Source: Paragemmobacter ruber
GTDB taxonomy: Bacteria; Pseudomonadota; Alphaproteobacteria; Rhodobacterales; Rhodobacteraceae
NCBI RefSeq assembly: GCF_009908315.1
Contig: NZ_JAAATW010000001.1
Span: 930,001 to 994,000 of the forward strand
Length of the DNA: 64,000 nucleotides
Direction of reading: 5' to 3'
A model generated the notes under the pieces. It was not told the DNA's origin. It searched no databases and saw only the letters and a list, made by a program, of their open reading frames with translations. Shown here in pieces: positions 62,435 through 64,000 of the stretch (within the stretch, counting starts at the first letter, position 1; each line of letters opens with the position of its first letter). Position numbers and translations under genes: made by a program.

Positions 62435-63006
62435 TTGACTTCGATCGAAACCTCTTCACGCTCCCCCATGCGGGGTTCGCGCGGCGGACGGCCGATCACT
62501 TCGCGCAACTCGTCCAGTTCGATGAAGTTGTCTGCCTGCCGCCGCAATTCATCGGCAATCATTGGCGGCTGGCTGCGGATCGTGGACACGACCGACACCC
62601 GCACCCCCTGCCGCTGCAGGCTTTCCACCAGCGGGCGAAAATCCCCGTCGCCCGAAAACAGCACGATGTGATCCACCCGCGGCGCAAGTTCCATGGCATC
62701 GACCGTCAGTTCGATATCCATGTTCCCCTTCACCTTCCGCCGCCCCTGGCTGTCGGTGTATTCCTTGGCGGGCTTCGTCACCATGGTGAAGCCGTTGTAA
62801 TTCAGCCAGTCCACCAAGGGGCGGATCGGCGAATAGTCGTCATTTTCCAGCAGCGCCGTGTAGTAGAAGGCCCGCAGCAACTTTCCCCGCCGCATGAACT
62901 CCTGTCGCAACAGCTTGTAGTCAATATCGAACCCAAGCGCCTTGGCCGCTGCGTAAAGATTCGATCCATCTATGAACAGCGCAAGCCGTTCGTCCTTGTA
63001 AAACAT
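62431..63006 (-). CDS. NYN domain (LabA/DUF88) protein
   Basis: A 191-residue PIN-like predicted nuclease with acidic active-site residues in LALFIDGSNLYAAAKALG, GNMDIELTVDAMEL and VLFSGDGDFRPLVESL. The C-terminal helix ELRRQADNFIELDELREVIG is typical of the group. It is widely conserved in alphaproteobacteria and probably processes RNA; the substrate is unknown. Confidence 0.88.
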   Translation of the reverse strand: MFYKDERLALFIDGSNLYAAAKALGFDIDYKLLRQEFMRRGKLLRAFYYTALLENDDYSPIRPLVDWLNYNGFTMVTKPAKEYTDSQGRRKVKGNMDIELTVDAMELAPRVDHIVLFSGDGDFRPLVESLQRQGVRVSVVSTIRSQPPMIADELRRQADNFIELDELREVIGRPPREPRMGEREEVSIEVK

Positions 63007-63144
63007 TATTGTTTCCCCTCAATACGTTCCCCAACGCGCTTCAAAAAGACCGGCAAGAATACAGCGGAAGCCGTGAAGAACTGTGACAAGCTACCAGCGC
63101 GGACGGAAACCATTCAAGTTCGGCTATACGAAAGGGTTACCGAT

Positions 63145-63741
63145 ATGCCCGGCACCGGCGACTGCATGCTCATCGCGCTGGGCGCAAATCTGCCCCATGA
63201 CGACCAGTCACCGCTGCAGACGCTGCGCCTTGCCCTTCGTGACCTCACCGATGCCTTCGGTACGCCCCAGACAAGCCGGATATATGAAACCCCCTGCTTT
63301 CCCGCAGGGGCCGGTCCCGATTATGTGAACGCCGCGATTGCCGCACCCCTGCCGGGCGACCTGACGCCCGATCAGGTGCTCGCCCGACTCCACGCGATCG
63401 AAGAACGCTATGGGCGCCGCCGCGAAACCCGCTGGGGGATGCGCACACTGGACCTTGACCTTGTCGCCTTTGGCACAGCCGTGCTGCCAGACCGCGCCAC
63501 ATGGCAACACTGGGCCGATCTGCCCGCCGATGACCAGCGCCGCCTTGCCCCCGACCAACTGATCCTGCCCCATCCCCGCCTGCAGGACAGGGCCTTCGTC
63601 CTTGTGCCGCTCTGCGATGTGGCGCCAAATTGGGTGCATCCCGTGACGGGCCGCAGCATCGCGCAGATGACCGCCGCCCTCCCCGCCGCCGACCGGGCCG
63701 AACCGCGCCCGCTGCCCGCTGGATTCAGCGCTTGTCAATAG
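63145..63741 (+). CDS. folK: 2-amino-4-hydroxy-6-hydroxymethyldihydropteridine diphosphokinase
   Basis: A 198-residue folate-biosynthesis kinase (HPPK). It has LIALGANLPHDDQSPLQTL at the start, TSRIYETPCFPAGAGPDYVNAA, the ATP/Mg motif RRRETRWGMRTLDLDLVAFG and LPHPRLQDRAFVLVPL. Start ATG 63145 follows AAAGGG. Next to rpoZ, an arrangement common in this family of bacteria. Confidence 0.94.
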   Translation: MPGTGDCMLIALGANLPHDDQSPLQTLRLALRDLTDAFGTPQTSRIYETPCFPAGAGPDYVNAAIAAPLPGDLTPDQVLARLHAIEERYGRRRETRWGMRTLDLDLVAFGTAVLPDRATWQHWADLPADDQRRLAPDQLILPHPRLQDRAFVLVPLCDVAPNWVHPVTGRSIAQMTAALPAADRAEPRPLPAGFSACQ

Positions 63742-63797
63742 CCGGTGATGCGACTATCTAGGCGCTTCCATGCCCCCCATCCGAACTGGAGCAGATC

Positions 63798-64000
63798 ATG
63801 GCCCGCGTGACGGTCGAAGATTGCGTTGACAAGGTGCCCAACCGTTTCGAACTGGTGATGCTCGCCGCCCATCGTGCGCGCGAAATCCAGTCCGGCTCGC
63901 CCATCTCCATCGACCGCGACAACGACAAGAACCCCGTCGTCGCCCTGCGCGAAATCGCCGAGGAAACCCAGTCGGCCGAGGTTCTGCGCGAACGCATGAT
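63798..64000 (+). CDS. rpoZ: RNA polymerase omega subunit (partial, 3' end beyond window)
   Basis: The first 67 residues of the omega subunit, [20 protein letters not shown], followed by [26 protein letters not shown] and the start of the C-terminal part. Omega helps assemble RNA polymerase around beta prime and in many bacteria lies with spoT. ATG 63798 is preceded by GGAGCAG. Confidence 0.93.
   Translation, partial: MARVTVEDCVDKVPNRFELVMLAAHRAREIQSGSPISIDRDNDKNPVVALREIAEETQSAEVLRERM

Noticed and set aside
60514-63741. A 1075-codon frame ending as folK
   Set aside because: Only its last 198 codons have the HPPK family sequence; the rest is antisense to ispH and downstream genes. The folK start was set at 63145.
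1-64000. tRNA, rRNA, prophage or insertion sequences
   Set aside because: I read all gaps for cloverleaf ends, rRNA-like stretches, transposase or integrase genes and found none; sensitive tools such as tRNAscan-SE would be needed to be certain.

Overview
The window is a gene-dense, GC-rich stretch of an alphaproteobacterial chromosome. It most resembles Rhodobacteraceae (the Rhodobacter / Paracoccus / Tabrizicola neighbourhood). This rests on a cobalamin-dependent ribonucleotide reductase, a Rhodobacter capsulatus-type two-subunit xanthine dehydrogenase, a PuuD-type membrane urate oxidase with a cytochrome c tail, and a complete beta-hydroxyaspartate cycle (bhcABCD plus bhcR) as described in Paracoccus. 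The placement is inferred from recognised protein families; no search was run. I saw no rRNA, tRNA, insertion sequence, prophage or CRISPR array. No interval longer than about 250 bases lacks a gene; the larger gaps (117-311, 17804-18049, 44693-44891, 54647-54868) are described as features.

Layout. 1-3153: end of an unknown gene, a DUF1489 gene and nrdJ. 3270-14325: nine co-directional, mostly 4-bp-overlapping catabolic genes (TPP enzyme, hydantoinase/oxoprolinase A and B, aminotransferase, uronate-dehydrogenase-like enzyme, FAD oxidoreductase, LysR regulator, two SDRs) whose substrate I cannot name. 14366-17803: dnaE on the other strand. 18050-27636: xdhA, xdhB, xdhC and a BMP-type ABC importer (ATPase, two permeases, Tat-exported binding protein), probably a purine uptake and oxidation unit. 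27793-30683: aldo/keto reductase, DauA-like amino acid oxidoreductase and a GH25 lipoprotein. 30735-33233: a dimethylglycine-dehydrogenase-like FAD/GcvT enzyme. 33375-36641: znuB, znuC and zur divergent from znuA around a clear Zur-box candidate. 36717-37703: aldose epimerase. 37700-44692: the urate-to-glyoxylate genes puuD, uraH, a puuE-uraD fusion, ureidoglycine aminohydrolase and allA, interrupted by a LysR gene, a hydrolase and a FitAB toxin-antitoxin pair. 44892-46862: kup. 46881-47855: a divergent GAPDH. 47972-53315: the bhc genes and their IclR regulator. 53474-64000: a MalY-like lyase, three tandem deformylase genes plus fmt, then housekeeping genes (rnhA, ispH, NYN protein, folK, start of rpoZ).

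How the genes fit together. The purine genes can carry xanthine through urate, 5-hydroxyisourate, OHCU and allantoin. After an allantoate step not encoded here, they continue to ureidoglycolate and finally glyoxylate. The nearby beta-hydroxyaspartate cycle turns two glyoxylate into one oxaloacetate without losing carbon. The window therefore looks like a near-complete route from purine base import to central carbon metabolism. TTTCGAAA-centred AT-rich palindromes occur at three of its control points (24399-24442, 38978-38985, 52404-52421) and may be a shared signal.

Other unusual points are a GC-rich interspersed repeat inserted in frame in the linker of xdhA, a third deformylase that has lost its metal-binding Cys and catalytic Glu, and tandem 22-bp dyads ahead of xdhC.
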